Shown: piece after piece, positions 56,286 to 64,000 of the stretch
Numbering within the stretch: position 1 is the first letter of the stretch
Layout of the letters: the number at the start of each line of letters is the position of its first letter
Origin: Herbihabitans rhizosphaerae
GTDB lineage: Bacteria; Actinomycetota; Actinomycetes; Mycobacteriales; Pseudonocardiaceae
NCBI RefSeq assembly: GCF_004216555.1
Contig: NZ_SGWQ01000011.1
Location: forward strand, 203,532 to 267,531
DNA length: 64,000 bases
Direction of reading: 5' to 3'
The notes under the pieces: generated by a model
The model's input: only the letters and a program-made list of their open reading frames with translations
The model's database searches: none
Told to the model about the DNA's origin: nothing
Program-made: the position numbers and the translations under genes

Positions 56286-57434
56286 GTGTACCCCGATGTC
56301 GTGGTGGTCGGCGCCGGAGTCATCGGTGCCGCGTGCGCGCACGCGCTGACCGCTGCCGGGTGCGCCGTGACCGTCGTGGACCGGGGTGCCCCCGCGTCCG
56401 GAACCACCGCCGCCGGCGAGGGCAACGTGCTGGTCTCGGACAAGGCGCCCGGCCCGGAACTCGATCTCGCCATGCTGTCCCGGCGACTGTGGCCGGCCCT
56501 GGCCGACGAGCTGGGCGACATCGAGTGGGAGGCCAAGGGCGGGCTCGTGGTCGCCACCACCGAGGCCGCCGCCCAACCGCTGCTGGACTTCATGCGTGAC
56601 CAGCGCGCCGTCGGAGTCGACGCGCGCGAGGTGCCCGCCGGTCTGGTGCACGAACTCGAACCGCACCTGACCCGCGCGGTCACCGCCGCCGTGCACTACC
56701 CGCAGGACGCGCAACTGCAGCCCGTACTCGCCGCGACCGCGCTGCTGGCCGAGGTGACCCGGCGCGGCGGCGTGATCCGGCCGCACACCCCGGTGTCCAC
56801 TGTGGACACCGGGCGGGACGGCCGGGTGCGCGGCGTGCGCGTCGCCGACGGCGTGATCCCGTGCGGCGCGGTGATCAACGCGTGCGGACCCTGGGCTGGG
56901 GACTTCGCCCGGGCGGCCGGCGTGCCGATCGCGATCCTGCCCAGGCGCGGCATCGTCCTGGTGACCGCCGCGCTGCCGCTCGTGGTGCGGCACAAGGTCT
57001 ACGACGCCGACTACGTGGGCGCGGTGGTCAGCGACGACGCGGCGCTGCAGACCTCCAGCGTGGTCGAGTCGACCGCCGCCGGCCCGGTGCTGATCGGCTC
57101 CAGCCGTCAGCGGGTCGGGTTCGCCGAGCGCGTCGATGCCCACGTGTTGCGTGCGCTGGCCCGCAAGGCGGTCGGACTTTTCCCTGTACTGGCAACGGTT
57201 CCCGTGATGCGCGCGTACGGCGGCTTCCGCCCCTACGCGCCGGACCACGTGCCGGTGATCGGGCCCGATCCGCGGCTGCCCGGCATGTGGCACGCCACCG
57301 GACACGAGGGCGCCGGCATCGGGTTGGCCGCCGCCACCGGACGGCTGATCGCCGACCTGGTGACCGGTGCGGCGCCGGTGATCGATCTGGCGCCGTTCCG
57401 GGTCGACCGGCCGGCCGTGCTGGAGGCGGCATGA
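56286..57434 (+). CDS. D-hydroxyproline dehydrogenase, FAD subunit (DAAO family)
   Basis: 382 residues. Rossmann VVVVGAGVIGAACAHALTAA and a C-terminal DAAO block PDHVPVIGPDPRLPG with GHEGAGIGLAAATGRLI. It oxidises cis-4-hydroxy-D-proline to pyrroline hydroxycarboxylate together with the two following subunits. GTG 56286 has GGAGG six bases upstream; ATG 56280 would overlap that site. Opens the operon. Confidence 0.9.
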   Translation: MYPDVVVVGAGVIGAACAHALTAAGCAVTVVDRGAPASGTTAAGEGNVLVSDKAPGPELDLAMLSRRLWPALADELGDIEWEAKGGLVVATTEAAAQPLLDFMRDQRAVGVDAREVPAGLVHELEPHLTRAVTAAVHYPQDAQLQPVLAATALLAEVTRRGGVIRPHTPVSTVDTGRDGRVRGVRVADGVIPCGAVINACGPWAGDFARAAGVPIAILPRRGIVLVTAALPLVVRHKVYDADYVGAVVSDDAALQTSSVVESTAAGPVLIGSSRQRVGFAERVDAHVLRALARKAVGLFPVLATVPVMRAYGGFRPYAPDHVPVIGPDPRLPGMWHATGHEGAGIGLAAATGRLIADLVTGAAPVIDLAPFRVDRPAVLEAA

Positions 57435-57682
57435 AGGTGACCGTGGACGGCGTGCCGACGGTGGCGCGCCCTGGCCAGACCGTGGCCGCCGCGCTGATCG
57501 AGCGGGGCCAGACCTCCTGGCGGGACACCAGGATCGGTGGCCGCCCGCGCGGGCTGTTCTGCGGTATCGGGGTGTGCTTCGACTGCCTCGTGGTGGTCAA
57601 CGGCGTGCCGGATGTGCGTGCCTGTCAACGGGTTCTGGCCGACGGCGACGAGATCCGCACCCAGCGCGGGGCCGAGCTGTGA
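57431..57682 (+). CDS. D-hydroxyproline dehydrogenase, (2Fe-2S) subunit
   Basis: 83 residues; ferredoxin fold with C44, C49, C52 and C65 (FCGIGVCFDCLVV ... RACQ). Carries electrons between the two flavin subunits. Overlaps its neighbours by four bases on each side (ATGA and GTGA). Confidence 0.9.
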   Translation: MKVTVDGVPTVARPGQTVAAALIERGQTSWRDTRIGGRPRGLFCGIGVCFDCLVVVNGVPDVRACQRVLADGDEIRTQRGAEL

Positions 57683-59013
57683 GGCGGGTCGTGGTCGTGG
57701 GAGCCGGACCGGCAGGGCTCGCCGCCGCGAGGGCCGCCGCCGAGGCGGGCGCGCGGGTACGGCTGATCGACTCCGCGCCCTCGGCCGGCGGACAGTTCTT
57801 CCGAGGGCGGCCCGACGTGCCGCCCGTGCACCCGAAGGTCGAGCACCTCGCGGACTCCGCCGTGTGGCACCTGGAGAGCGTCCACAATGGACACACGGTG
57901 CGGGTGCGCACCGGACCGGCCGACGCGCCGGTCCGGCGCGGCGTCACGCTGCACGCCGACGCGCTGATCCTGGCCACCGGTGCCTACGACCGCGCGCTGC
58001 CGTTCCCCGGCTGGGACCTGCCCGGCGTGGTGACCGCGGGCGGCGCGCAGGCCATGGCCAAGGGACATGGCGTCGCCGTTGGCCGCCGAGTGATCATCGC
58101 CGGTACCGGGCCGTTCCTGCTGCCCGTGGCGACCTCGCTGGCCGGCACCGGGGCGACCGTCGTCGAGGTGCTCGAGGCCAACGGGCCGGCCGGCTGGCTG
58201 CGGGCGCCGCGTGCGCTGCTGGCCGGCGCCGGACGGCTCGGCGAGCTGGCCGGGTACGCGAAAGCCCTTGCCGCACAACGGATTCCGTACCGCACCCGAC
58301 GCACGGTGATCGCCGCACACGGCACCGGTCGGGTCGAGGCGGTGACCACGGCGGCACTGGACAACGGCTGGCGGATCCGGCCGGGCACCGAGCGCCGGAT
58401 CGCCGTGGACGCGGTGTGCGTCGGCTACGGGTTCACCCCGCAACTGGAGCTGGCGGTGGCCGCCGGCTGCCGGTTGCGCGACGGGTTCGTCGAGGTCGAC
58501 GCCGCGCAGGCCACCTCGACGCCGGGCGTGTTCGCCGCGGGGGAGTTGACCGGCATCGGCGGCGCGAAGCTCGCCGCCGCCGAGGGCACCGTCGCCGGTA
58601 CCGCGGCCGCCGCGTCCGTCGAGGTGCCGCGCGCCGCGCTGCGGGCCGTGCGCCAGGGCCGGATCTTCGCCGACGGGCTGGCCGCCGCGCACCCGATCCA
58701 GGACGGCTGGCGCACCTGGCTGACCGACGACACGCTGGTGTGTCGCTGCGAGGAGGTCACCCTCGCCGGCCTGTGCGACGCGCTCGACCGGCACCGCGCG
58801 CTGGGCGTGCGCACACTGAAGCTGACCAGCCGCGTGGGGCTCGGCCCGTGCCAGGGCCGCGTCTGTGGGCGCAACGCCGCCGAACTCGCCGCCGGGCACA
58901 CCGGCGGCCACTACGACCCCGCCGACACCGCGCGCAGGCCGATCGCGGCACCCGTGCGGCTCGGTGAACTCGCCGAAGAAGAGACCGTGGAGGAAATGAA
59001 TGGACAGGCTTGA
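57679..59013 (+). CDS. D-hydroxyproline dehydrogenase, FAD/NAD-binding subunit
   Basis: 444 residues. VVVVGAGPAGLAAARAAAEA for FAD, and a C-terminal Cys-rich VCRCEEVTLAGLCDALDRHR ... GPCQGRVCGR (BFD-like 2Fe-2S). Couples hydroxyproline oxidation to electron acceptors. GTG 57679; the 3' end overlaps the next start by 14 bases. Confidence 0.9.
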   Translation: MRRVVVVGAGPAGLAAARAAAEAGARVRLIDSAPSAGGQFFRGRPDVPPVHPKVEHLADSAVWHLESVHNGHTVRVRTGPADAPVRRGVTLHADALILATGAYDRALPFPGWDLPGVVTAGGAQAMAKGHGVAVGRRVIIAGTGPFLLPVATSLAGTGATVVEVLEANGPAGWLRAPRALLAGAGRLGELAGYAKALAAQRIPYRTRRTVIAAHGTGRVEAVTTAALDNGWRIRPGTERRIAVDAVCVGYGFTPQLELAVAAGCRLRDGFVEVDAAQATSTPGVFAAGELTGIGGAKLAAAEGTVAGTAAAASVEVPRAALRAVRQGRIFADGLAAAHPIQDGWRTWLTDDTLVCRCEEVTLAGLCDALDRHRALGVRTLKLTSRVGLGPCQGRVCGRNAAELAAGHTGGHYDPADTARRPIAAPVRLGELAEEETVEEMNGQA

Positions 59014-59905
59014 CGGTGTGATCGTGGCGACCGCGTTGCCCTACACCGAGGACCTGAGCGCGCCGGCCGGGCTGCGCCCCGACCTGGACCGCTACGCCGA
59101 GCACTGCCAGTGGCTGGTGGCCAACGGCTGCCGAGGCGTCGGGCCGAACGGGTCGCTCGGCGAGTACTCCTCGCTGACCGACGCCGAGCGCCGCGCGGTG
59201 GCCCGCACGGCGGTGGAAGCCGTGGGGGACAAGGGAATTGTGGTGGTCGGCGTGCACGGCGCCGGTGCGCACCAGGCGCGGTACTGGGCCGAGTTGGCCG
59301 CCGAGGACGGTGCGGACGGCGTGCTGTGCCTGCCGCCCACGATGTACCGGGCCAACCCCGGCGAGGTGATCCACCACTTCACCGAGGTGGCCAAGGCCGG
59401 GCTGCCGATCATGGTCTACAACAACCCGATCGACACCAAGGTGGACCTCACGCCCGAGCTGGTGGCCGAGATCGCGCGGATCGACAACGTGGTGGCGGTC
59501 AAGGAGTTCTCCGGCGACGTGCGGCGGGTGCTGGAGATCCGCGAGCGGTGCGACATCGCGGTGGTGGCCGGCGCCGACGACGTGGTGCTGGAGAGCCTGC
59601 TGATGGGCGCCACCGGCTGGTTCGCCGGCTTCCCGAACGTGTTCCCAGCGGAGTCGGCACGGCTGTACTCCCTTGCCACGCAAGGAAAGCTGGACGAGGC
59701 GCGGGCGCTGTACGAGCCACTGGTGGCGGCGTTCCGGTGGGACTCGCGCATCGAGTTCGTGCAGGCGATCAAGTACGGCATGGACGTGGTCGGCCGGTTC
59801 GGCGGACCGTGCCGCCCGCCGCGCGGACCGCTGTCGGACGCACAGCGCGCCCAACTGGCCGTGGACATGGAGCGGGCCGTCGACTACTTGCGCGCGGCGG
59901 CCTGA
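59000..59905 (+). CDS. 1-pyrroline-4-hydroxy-2-carboxylate deaminase (DapA family)
   Basis: 301 residues, DHDPS-like barrel with Schiff-base Lys K168 in VVAVKEFSGD and Tyr Y140 in MVYNNP. Converts the dehydrogenase product to alpha-ketoglutarate semialdehyde with loss of ammonia. ATG 59000 with GGAGG before it. The DapA family is broad; the operon sets the specificity. Confidence 0.88.
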   Translation: MDRLDGVIVATALPYTEDLSAPAGLRPDLDRYAEHCQWLVANGCRGVGPNGSLGEYSSLTDAERRAVARTAVEAVGDKGIVVVGVHGAGAHQARYWAELAAEDGADGVLCLPPTMYRANPGEVIHHFTEVAKAGLPIMVYNNPIDTKVDLTPELVAEIARIDNVVAVKEFSGDVRRVLEIRERCDIAVVAGADDVVLESLLMGATGWFAGFPNVFPAESARLYSLATQGKLDEARALYEPLVAAFRWDSRIEFVQAIKYGMDVVGRFGGPCRPPRGPLSDAQRAQLAVDMERAVDYLRAAA

Positions 59906-59906
59906 C

Positions 59907-60908
59907 ATGCGGGCCAGCCGGTACTTCAGCGCGGTCGACTCACATACCGAGGGAATGCCCACTCGGGTGATCACCGGTGGCGTGGGGGTGATCCCTGGCG
60001 ACACGATGGCCGCCCGTCGGGAGTACTTCATCGCCCACATGGACCACATCCGCGAGCTGCTGGTGAACGAGCCGCGCGGGCACTCGGCGATGAGCGGAGC
60101 GATCCTGCAGCCGCCGACCCGGCCGGACGCCGACTGGGGCGTGGTCTACATCGAGGTGTCCGGGTGCCTGCCGATGTGCGGGCACGGAACCATCGGCGTG
60201 GCAACGGTTCTCGTGGAGACCGGCATGGTCACGGTCACCGAGCCGGTGACCACCGTGCGGCTGGACACCCCGGCCGGGCTGGTGGCCGTGGACGTGGCGG
60301 TGCGCGACGGGCACGCGGACGGCGTGACGCTGCGCAACGTGCCCGCGTACAGCCACGAACTGGACGCCGTGGTCGAGGTGCCCGGGCTCGGCGAGGTGCG
60401 CTACGACCTCGCCTACGGCGGCAACTTCTACGCGATCCTGCCGCTGGAGCAGCTCGGCTTTCCCTTCGACCGCGCCGAATCCGGCCGCATCCTGGACGCC
60501 GGACTGTCCATCATGGATGCGATCAACGAGCAGCGTCGGCCGGTGCACGTCGCCGACCCGTCGATCGGAGGCTGCAAGCATGTGCAGTTCACCGCGCCCG
60601 GTGCGGACGGCGCGCACTCGCGCAACGCGATGGCCATCCACCCCGGCTGGTTCGACCGGTCGCCGTGCGGCACCGGCACCAGCGCGCGGATGGCCCAGTT
60701 GCACGCGAAGGGCGAGCTGAAAATCGGCGAGCCCTTCGTCAACGAGTCGTTCATCGGCACCCGGTTCACCGGGCGCCTGCTGGAGGAAGTGCCGATCGGT
60801 GATCGGGTCGGGGTGGTGCCGACCGTGACCGGCCGCGCCTGGATCACCGGTATGGGCCAGTACCTGCTCGACCCGACTGACCCGTTCCCGAGGGGGTTCA
60901 CGCTGTGA
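59907..60908 (+). CDS. 4-hydroxyproline 2-epimerase (proline racemase family)
   Basis: 333 residues. The two catalytic Cys are C91 (PMCGHGTIG) and C254 (SPCGTGTSA), as required for a two-base epimerase. It turns trans-4-hydroxy-L-proline into cis-4-hydroxy-D-proline. ATG 59907; its stop overlaps the next GTG start. Confidence 0.93.
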   Translation: MRASRYFSAVDSHTEGMPTRVITGGVGVIPGDTMAARREYFIAHMDHIRELLVNEPRGHSAMSGAILQPPTRPDADWGVVYIEVSGCLPMCGHGTIGVATVLVETGMVTVTEPVTTVRLDTPAGLVAVDVAVRDGHADGVTLRNVPAYSHELDAVVEVPGLGEVRYDLAYGGNFYAILPLEQLGFPFDRAESGRILDAGLSIMDAINEQRRPVHVADPSIGGCKHVQFTAPGADGAHSRNAMAIHPGWFDRSPCGTGTSARMAQLHAKGELKIGEPFVNESFIGTRFTGRLLEEVPIGDRVGVVPTVTGRAWITGMGQYLLDPTDPFPRGFTL

Positions 60909-62239
60909 GCATCGTGGTGTCCGCGTCACCGTGGCAGCCGTCCGACGTGGTCGCGGAGGTACCCGCCGCCACACCGTCCGATGTGGACAAGGCGGTGGCC
61001 GCTTCGGTTGCCGCGCAACGAGAGTGGGCCGCCGCCGCACCCGCCGTGCGCGCCTCGGCTCTCGGCGCGATCGCCGACACTGTCGCGGCCGAGGCCGGTT
61101 CGCTGGCCGAGTTGATCACCCGCGAGGTGGGCAAGCCCGCCGTCGAGGCAGCCGGTGAGGTGGCGCGGGCGGCGGCCCTGCTGCGGTACTACGCGCAACA
61201 GGCGTTCGACCCGTTCGGCGAGACCTACCCGGCCGGCGGCGGCCTGGCGTTCACCACCCGCCACCCGCGCGGCGTGGTCGGGTTGATCACGCCGTGGAAC
61301 TTCCCGCTGGCCATCCCGGTGTGGAAGTCCGCACCCGCGCTGGCGTTCGGCAACGGCGCGCTCATCAAGCCGTCGCCGGACGCCGTGGCCTGCGCGCTGC
61401 GCTGGGCTGAACTCGCCACGCCGCACTTGCCGGACGGCTTGCTCGCCGTGCTACCTGGTGGTGCGGAAACCGGCGCGGCACTGGTGGCGGGTACCGACGC
61501 GGTGTCGTTCACCGGCTCCGGCGGAGTCGGCCGCGCGGTGGCCGTCGCGGCGGCCGAGCGGGGGATACCGGCGCAGTGCGAGATGGGCGGGCTGTCCGCC
61601 ACGATCGTGCTGCCGGACGCCGACCTGGACCGTGCGGCGGCCGATATCGCTTACGCCGCAATGGGTTTCGCCGGTCAGAAGTGCACGGCCACCAAACGAG
61701 TGATCACCGTCGGCGGTGCCGAGCTGACCGACGCGTTGGCCGCGAAGGTCGCCGCGCTGGACGCCACACCGGTGATCAGCGCCGCCGCACGCGGACATGT
61801 GCGCAACGCGATCGCCGTCGCCGAGTCCTCGGGCGGCCGCGTGATCGCCAGCGGCTCCGTGCCGGAGGGCGACGGGTGGTTCCTGCGCTCCGCCGTGATC
61901 GCCGGTCTCTCCTCGGACGCGCCGCTCAACCGCGAGGAGGTGTTCGGCCCAGTGTGCACCCTCACCGAAGTGTCCGATGTGGACAGTGCACTCGCGCTGG
62001 CCAATGACACCGGCTACGGCTTGGTAACCTCGATCTACACGGCCGACTTGGACGCCGCACTGGCCGCCGCGCACCGTTGCGAATCGGGCACCGTGAAGGT
62101 GAACGCACCCACCGCCGGTGTGGACTTCCACCTGCCCTTCGGCGGCGAGAAGGCGTCCGGCTACGGCGGCAAGGAGCAAGGCAAAGCGGCACAGGCGTTC
62201 TACACGGCGAGCCGCACGATCCAGATCGGAGCCCATTAA
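60905..62239 (+). CDS. alpha-ketoglutarate semialdehyde dehydrogenase
   Basis: 444 residues, aldehyde dehydrogenase. Catalytic C260 (GQKCTATKR), E226 (EMGGLSATIV), N132 and K155 are in place. Oxidises the semialdehyde to alpha-ketoglutarate, closing the pathway. Slightly shorter than the usual ~480 residues. GTG overlap of four bases with the epimerase. Confidence 0.92.
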   Translation: MSIVVSASPWQPSDVVAEVPAATPSDVDKAVAASVAAQREWAAAAPAVRASALGAIADTVAAEAGSLAELITREVGKPAVEAAGEVARAAALLRYYAQQAFDPFGETYPAGGGLAFTTRHPRGVVGLITPWNFPLAIPVWKSAPALAFGNGALIKPSPDAVACALRWAELATPHLPDGLLAVLPGGAETGAALVAGTDAVSFTGSGGVGRAVAVAAAERGIPAQCEMGGLSATIVLPDADLDRAAADIAYAAMGFAGQKCTATKRVITVGGAELTDALAAKVAALDATPVISAAARGHVRNAIAVAESSGGRVIASGSVPEGDGWFLRSAVIAGLSSDAPLNREEVFGPVCTLTEVSDVDSALALANDTGYGLVTSIYTADLDAALAAAHRCESGTVKVNAPTAGVDFHLPFGGEKASGYGGKEQGKAAQAFYTASRTIQIGAH

Positions 62240-62248
62240 GCTCGACCT

Positions 62249-63205
62249 GTGGACTTCGATGGGGCGCGCGTCTACGCCATCCCGATGCGGACGCGCTTTC
62301 GTGGAATCACCGTGCGCGAAGGAATGCTGATCGAAGGGCCTGCCGGCTGGGGCGAATTCTGCCCGTTCGCCGACTACGACGACCGCGTATCGGCTTCGTG
62401 GCTGGCCACCACCATCGAGCAGTGCACGATCGGATGGCCCGAACCCGTGCGCGACCGCATCCCCATCAACTGCACAGTGCCCGCCGTCGACCCCCAACGC
62501 GCCCACGAGATCGCGACTCTTTCTGGTTGTCAGACCGCCAAAATCAAGATCGCCGACCACCCCGACTCGTTGGCCGAAGACCTCGCCCGCGTCGAAGCTG
62601 TTCGCGACGCCCTCGGCCCCCACGGCGCCATCCGCGTCGACGCCAACGCCGTCTGGGACGTGGACACCGCCGTCACCCACATCCGCCAACTCGACCGCGC
62701 CGCACAGGGCTTGGAGTACGTCGAACAGCCGTGCCGCACGATCGAGGAGTTGGCCGCCGTCCGCCGCCAAGTCAACGTCCGCATCGCCGCCGACGAATCG
62801 ATCCGGCGCGCCGAAGACCCCCTCCGCGTCGCCGTCGCCGGAGCCGCCGACATCGCGGTCATCAAGTGCACCCCGTTGGGTGGAGTGCGCCGCTCCCTCC
62901 AAGTCGCCGAAGCCGCCGGTCTCCCGTGCGTGGTCTCCTCCGCCCTGGAAACCAGCGTCGGCCTCGCCGCCCAACTAGCCCTCGCCGGCGCGCTCCCGGA
63001 GCTGGACTTCGCCTGCGGCCTAGGCACCCTCGCTCTGCTGGACGGCGATCTCGTCCCCGACGCCCAGTCCTTCCACCCCATCGACGGCCACCTCCCCGTC
63101 CCCCGCACCCCGCCGATTCCCGACCCCGCCCTCCTCGACACCTACGAACCAACCGGCACCGCGTCGTGGCACGCCCGCCTCACCCGAGTCCGCCGCCACA
63201 CCTGA
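62249..63205 (+). CDS. menC: MenC-like o-succinylbenzoate synthase / enolase-superfamily enzyme
   Basis: 318 residues. KxK in AKIKIADHP, metal ligands in IRVDANAVW, EYVEQP and AADES, and Lys in VIKCTPLGG: the catalytic set of the MLE/OSBS group. It normally makes o-succinylbenzoate for menaquinone. It begins ten bases after the semialdehyde dehydrogenase and no other men genes are near. A dipeptide epimerase or N-acylamino acid racemase cannot be excluded. Confidence 0.85.
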   Translation: MDFDGARVYAIPMRTRFRGITVREGMLIEGPAGWGEFCPFADYDDRVSASWLATTIEQCTIGWPEPVRDRIPINCTVPAVDPQRAHEIATLSGCQTAKIKIADHPDSLAEDLARVEAVRDALGPHGAIRVDANAVWDVDTAVTHIRQLDRAAQGLEYVEQPCRTIEELAAVRRQVNVRIAADESIRRAEDPLRVAVAGAADIAVIKCTPLGGVRRSLQVAEAAGLPCVVSSALETSVGLAAQLALAGALPELDFACGLGTLALLDGDLVPDAQSFHPIDGHLPVPRTPPIPDPALLDTYEPTGTASWHARLTRVRRHT

Positions 63206-63235
63206 CCCGCGAGTCCCGCGCTCCGCACCCCCGAG

Positions 63236-63277
63236 TTCCACCTTCACGCAGACACGCGTGTTCGCGCGAAGGTGGAA
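63236..63277 (+). terminator. hairpin after menC
   Basis: TTCCACCTTCACGC pairs with GCGCGAAGGTGGAA (one mismatch), 31 bases after the menC stop; likely operon terminator. Confidence 0.7.
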
Positions 63278-63366
63278 TCAGGAGAGAATCCGTGCGTAAT
63301 CGGATGGCGCGCGGCGAGGTCTTGCCGCAGTTGCAACAGGGCCAACTCAATTCTCTGCGAGTGCGG

Positions 63367-63885
63367 CTATGTCGGGTTGTATTCGTTGTGCGGTATCGAG
63401 AGCTTCCAGACGGACTCGAATGCCGTGCGGCACAGCGTGACATCGCGCGGGTTGACGGAGGAGGCTTTGCTGAGTGCGAGTCCGTCGCCGGTGTAGTGCA
63501 GAAACACGACGAGACGTCCATCGAACAGGTAGAAGTCGTTGCCAGGTAGAGCGATGGACGAGACGAGGTGTCGGGGGACCCAGCGAATGTCTTCGCCGGC
63601 GTCGACCATGGGTTTGGCGATGCTGTGCGACCAGCGCTGGTAGAGGCTTAGCGGCTCGGAGACGATCCGGGCTCGGCGTACCGACCGCCCCGCGTGCGTA
63701 TGGTTTCGCAGGGTGGCGCACCAGTCATCGAGCCAACGTAGGTCGTCGTACTCTCCGGTGGCCCATTTCGCCATGTGTGGCAGCTCGACCTCGGTGCCGT
63801 ACGCGTCGCGAGTTTCCAGATGAACGGCCTCCCGTTTGAACGTTCGCAGGAGGGTGTCGAACTCCGACTCTGATACCGGCCGCAT
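63367..63885 (-). CDS. DUF6879-family protein
   Basis: 172 residues. FKREAVHLETRDAYGTEVEL, VRRARIVSEPLSLYQRW and AGEDIRWVPRHLV match this actinobacterial family of unknown function, often found near XRE regulators. Cytosolic. It starts three bases after the stop of the upstream gene. Confidence 0.8.
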   Translation of the reverse strand: MRPVSESEFDTLLRTFKREAVHLETRDAYGTEVELPHMAKWATGEYDDLRWLDDWCATLRNHTHAGRSVRRARIVSEPLSLYQRWSHSIAKPMVDAGEDIRWVPRHLVSSIALPGNDFYLFDGRLVVFLHYTGDGLALSKASSVNPRDVTLCRTAFESVWKLSIPHNEYNPT

Positions 63886-63888
63886 GAT

Positions 63889-64000
63889 CTACCCGGTAGT
63901 CTCTGTGTCGCGGAGCTGTTTCTCAACTGCGTCCAGTGCTTTCGCCCAGGGGTAGTTTTTCATCGCGGTGTTGCCGGTTCTGGGTGGGTGTGGATGGAAG
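63889..64000 (-). CDS. partial gene, C-terminal end only
   Basis: Open frame from the right edge ends MKNYPWAKALDAVEKQLRDT and four more residues before the stop at 63889. Only about 36 residues are visible, no family recognised; may be the upstream partner of the DUF6879 gene. Confidence 0.5.
   Translation of the reverse strand, partial: FHPHPPRTGNTAMKNYPWAKALDAVEKQLRDTETTG

Overview
This is a high-GC, GTG-start-rich, densely packed chromosomal window from an actinomycete. Many overlapping stop/start pairs, an ald-pucR pair, a SigF/RsbW/STAS set, a furA-katG pair, DUF222-HNH and three DUF574 methyltransferases point to a Pseudonocardiaceae-like organism. The family assignment is inference from gene content, not a marker gene. 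No rRNA, tRNA, CRISPR array, prophage or complete insertion sequence was found. About 65 protein genes are supported.

Layout. 1-5.0 kb: the end of an ABC exporter (cut by the window edge), a propeller-like hypothetical, an ABC-2 pair and two small proteins. 5.1-11.1 kb: inverted repeats and a terminator, alanine dehydrogenase with its PucR-type regulator, membrane proteins with a small winged-helix regulator, and a PadR/VOC pair around a perfect operator. 11.1-15.7 kb: a DUF222-HNH endonuclease, a nested palindromic element, two secreted SGNH hydrolases (one with a 9-bp tandem repeat) and a TetR regulator. 16.0-20.8 kb: a leucine/branched-acid catabolic operon (acyl-CoA carboxylase beta and alpha, acyl-CoA dehydrogenase) with TetR-type operators. 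20.9-26.4 kb: two tandem secreted S15 peptidases, an aldo/keto reductase and a SnoaL-like protein. 26.4-32.9 kb: a SigF-type sigma factor with anti-sigma kinase and STAS antagonist, a Vms1/Rv2629-like protein, a CDF metal exporter, an alpha/beta hydrolase, an ECF sigma factor and a DinB protein.

33.0-38.3 kb: a GH172 (DUF2961) glycoside hydrolase with a sugar-porter transporter, an AhpD-like protein with a MocR regulator, and a KamB-like 16S rRNA A1408 methyltransferase (aminoglycoside resistance type) with no visible biosynthetic cluster. 38.2-45.7 kb: a permease remnant, a methyltransferase, a LigD-type primase-polymerase with an ATP-dependent ligase, three tandem DUF574 methyltransferases and an ArsR/SRPBCC pair. 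45.8-52.8 kb: a secreted GH84 N-acetylglucosaminidase behind a DasR-like site, a DrrAB-type ABC pair, DoxX, FetB-like permease, TetR and AurF-like oxygenase. 52.8-55.6 kb: furA-katG. 55.6-63.2 kb: a complete trans-4-hydroxyproline degradation operon (epimerase, three-subunit dehydrogenase, deaminase, semialdehyde dehydrogenase) with an XRE-cupin regulator and a perfect operator, followed by a menC-like enolase. The last bases hold a DUF6879 gene and the end of another gene.

Dispersed signals unify the window: four intergenic copies of a palindrome with GTACTTTAGC arms, many TCCAC-N2-GTGGA-type palindromes, a 12-bp-periodic AAAGCTTT array and several perfect dyads between genes that look like operators. 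Families were assigned by reading motifs only; no database search was possible.
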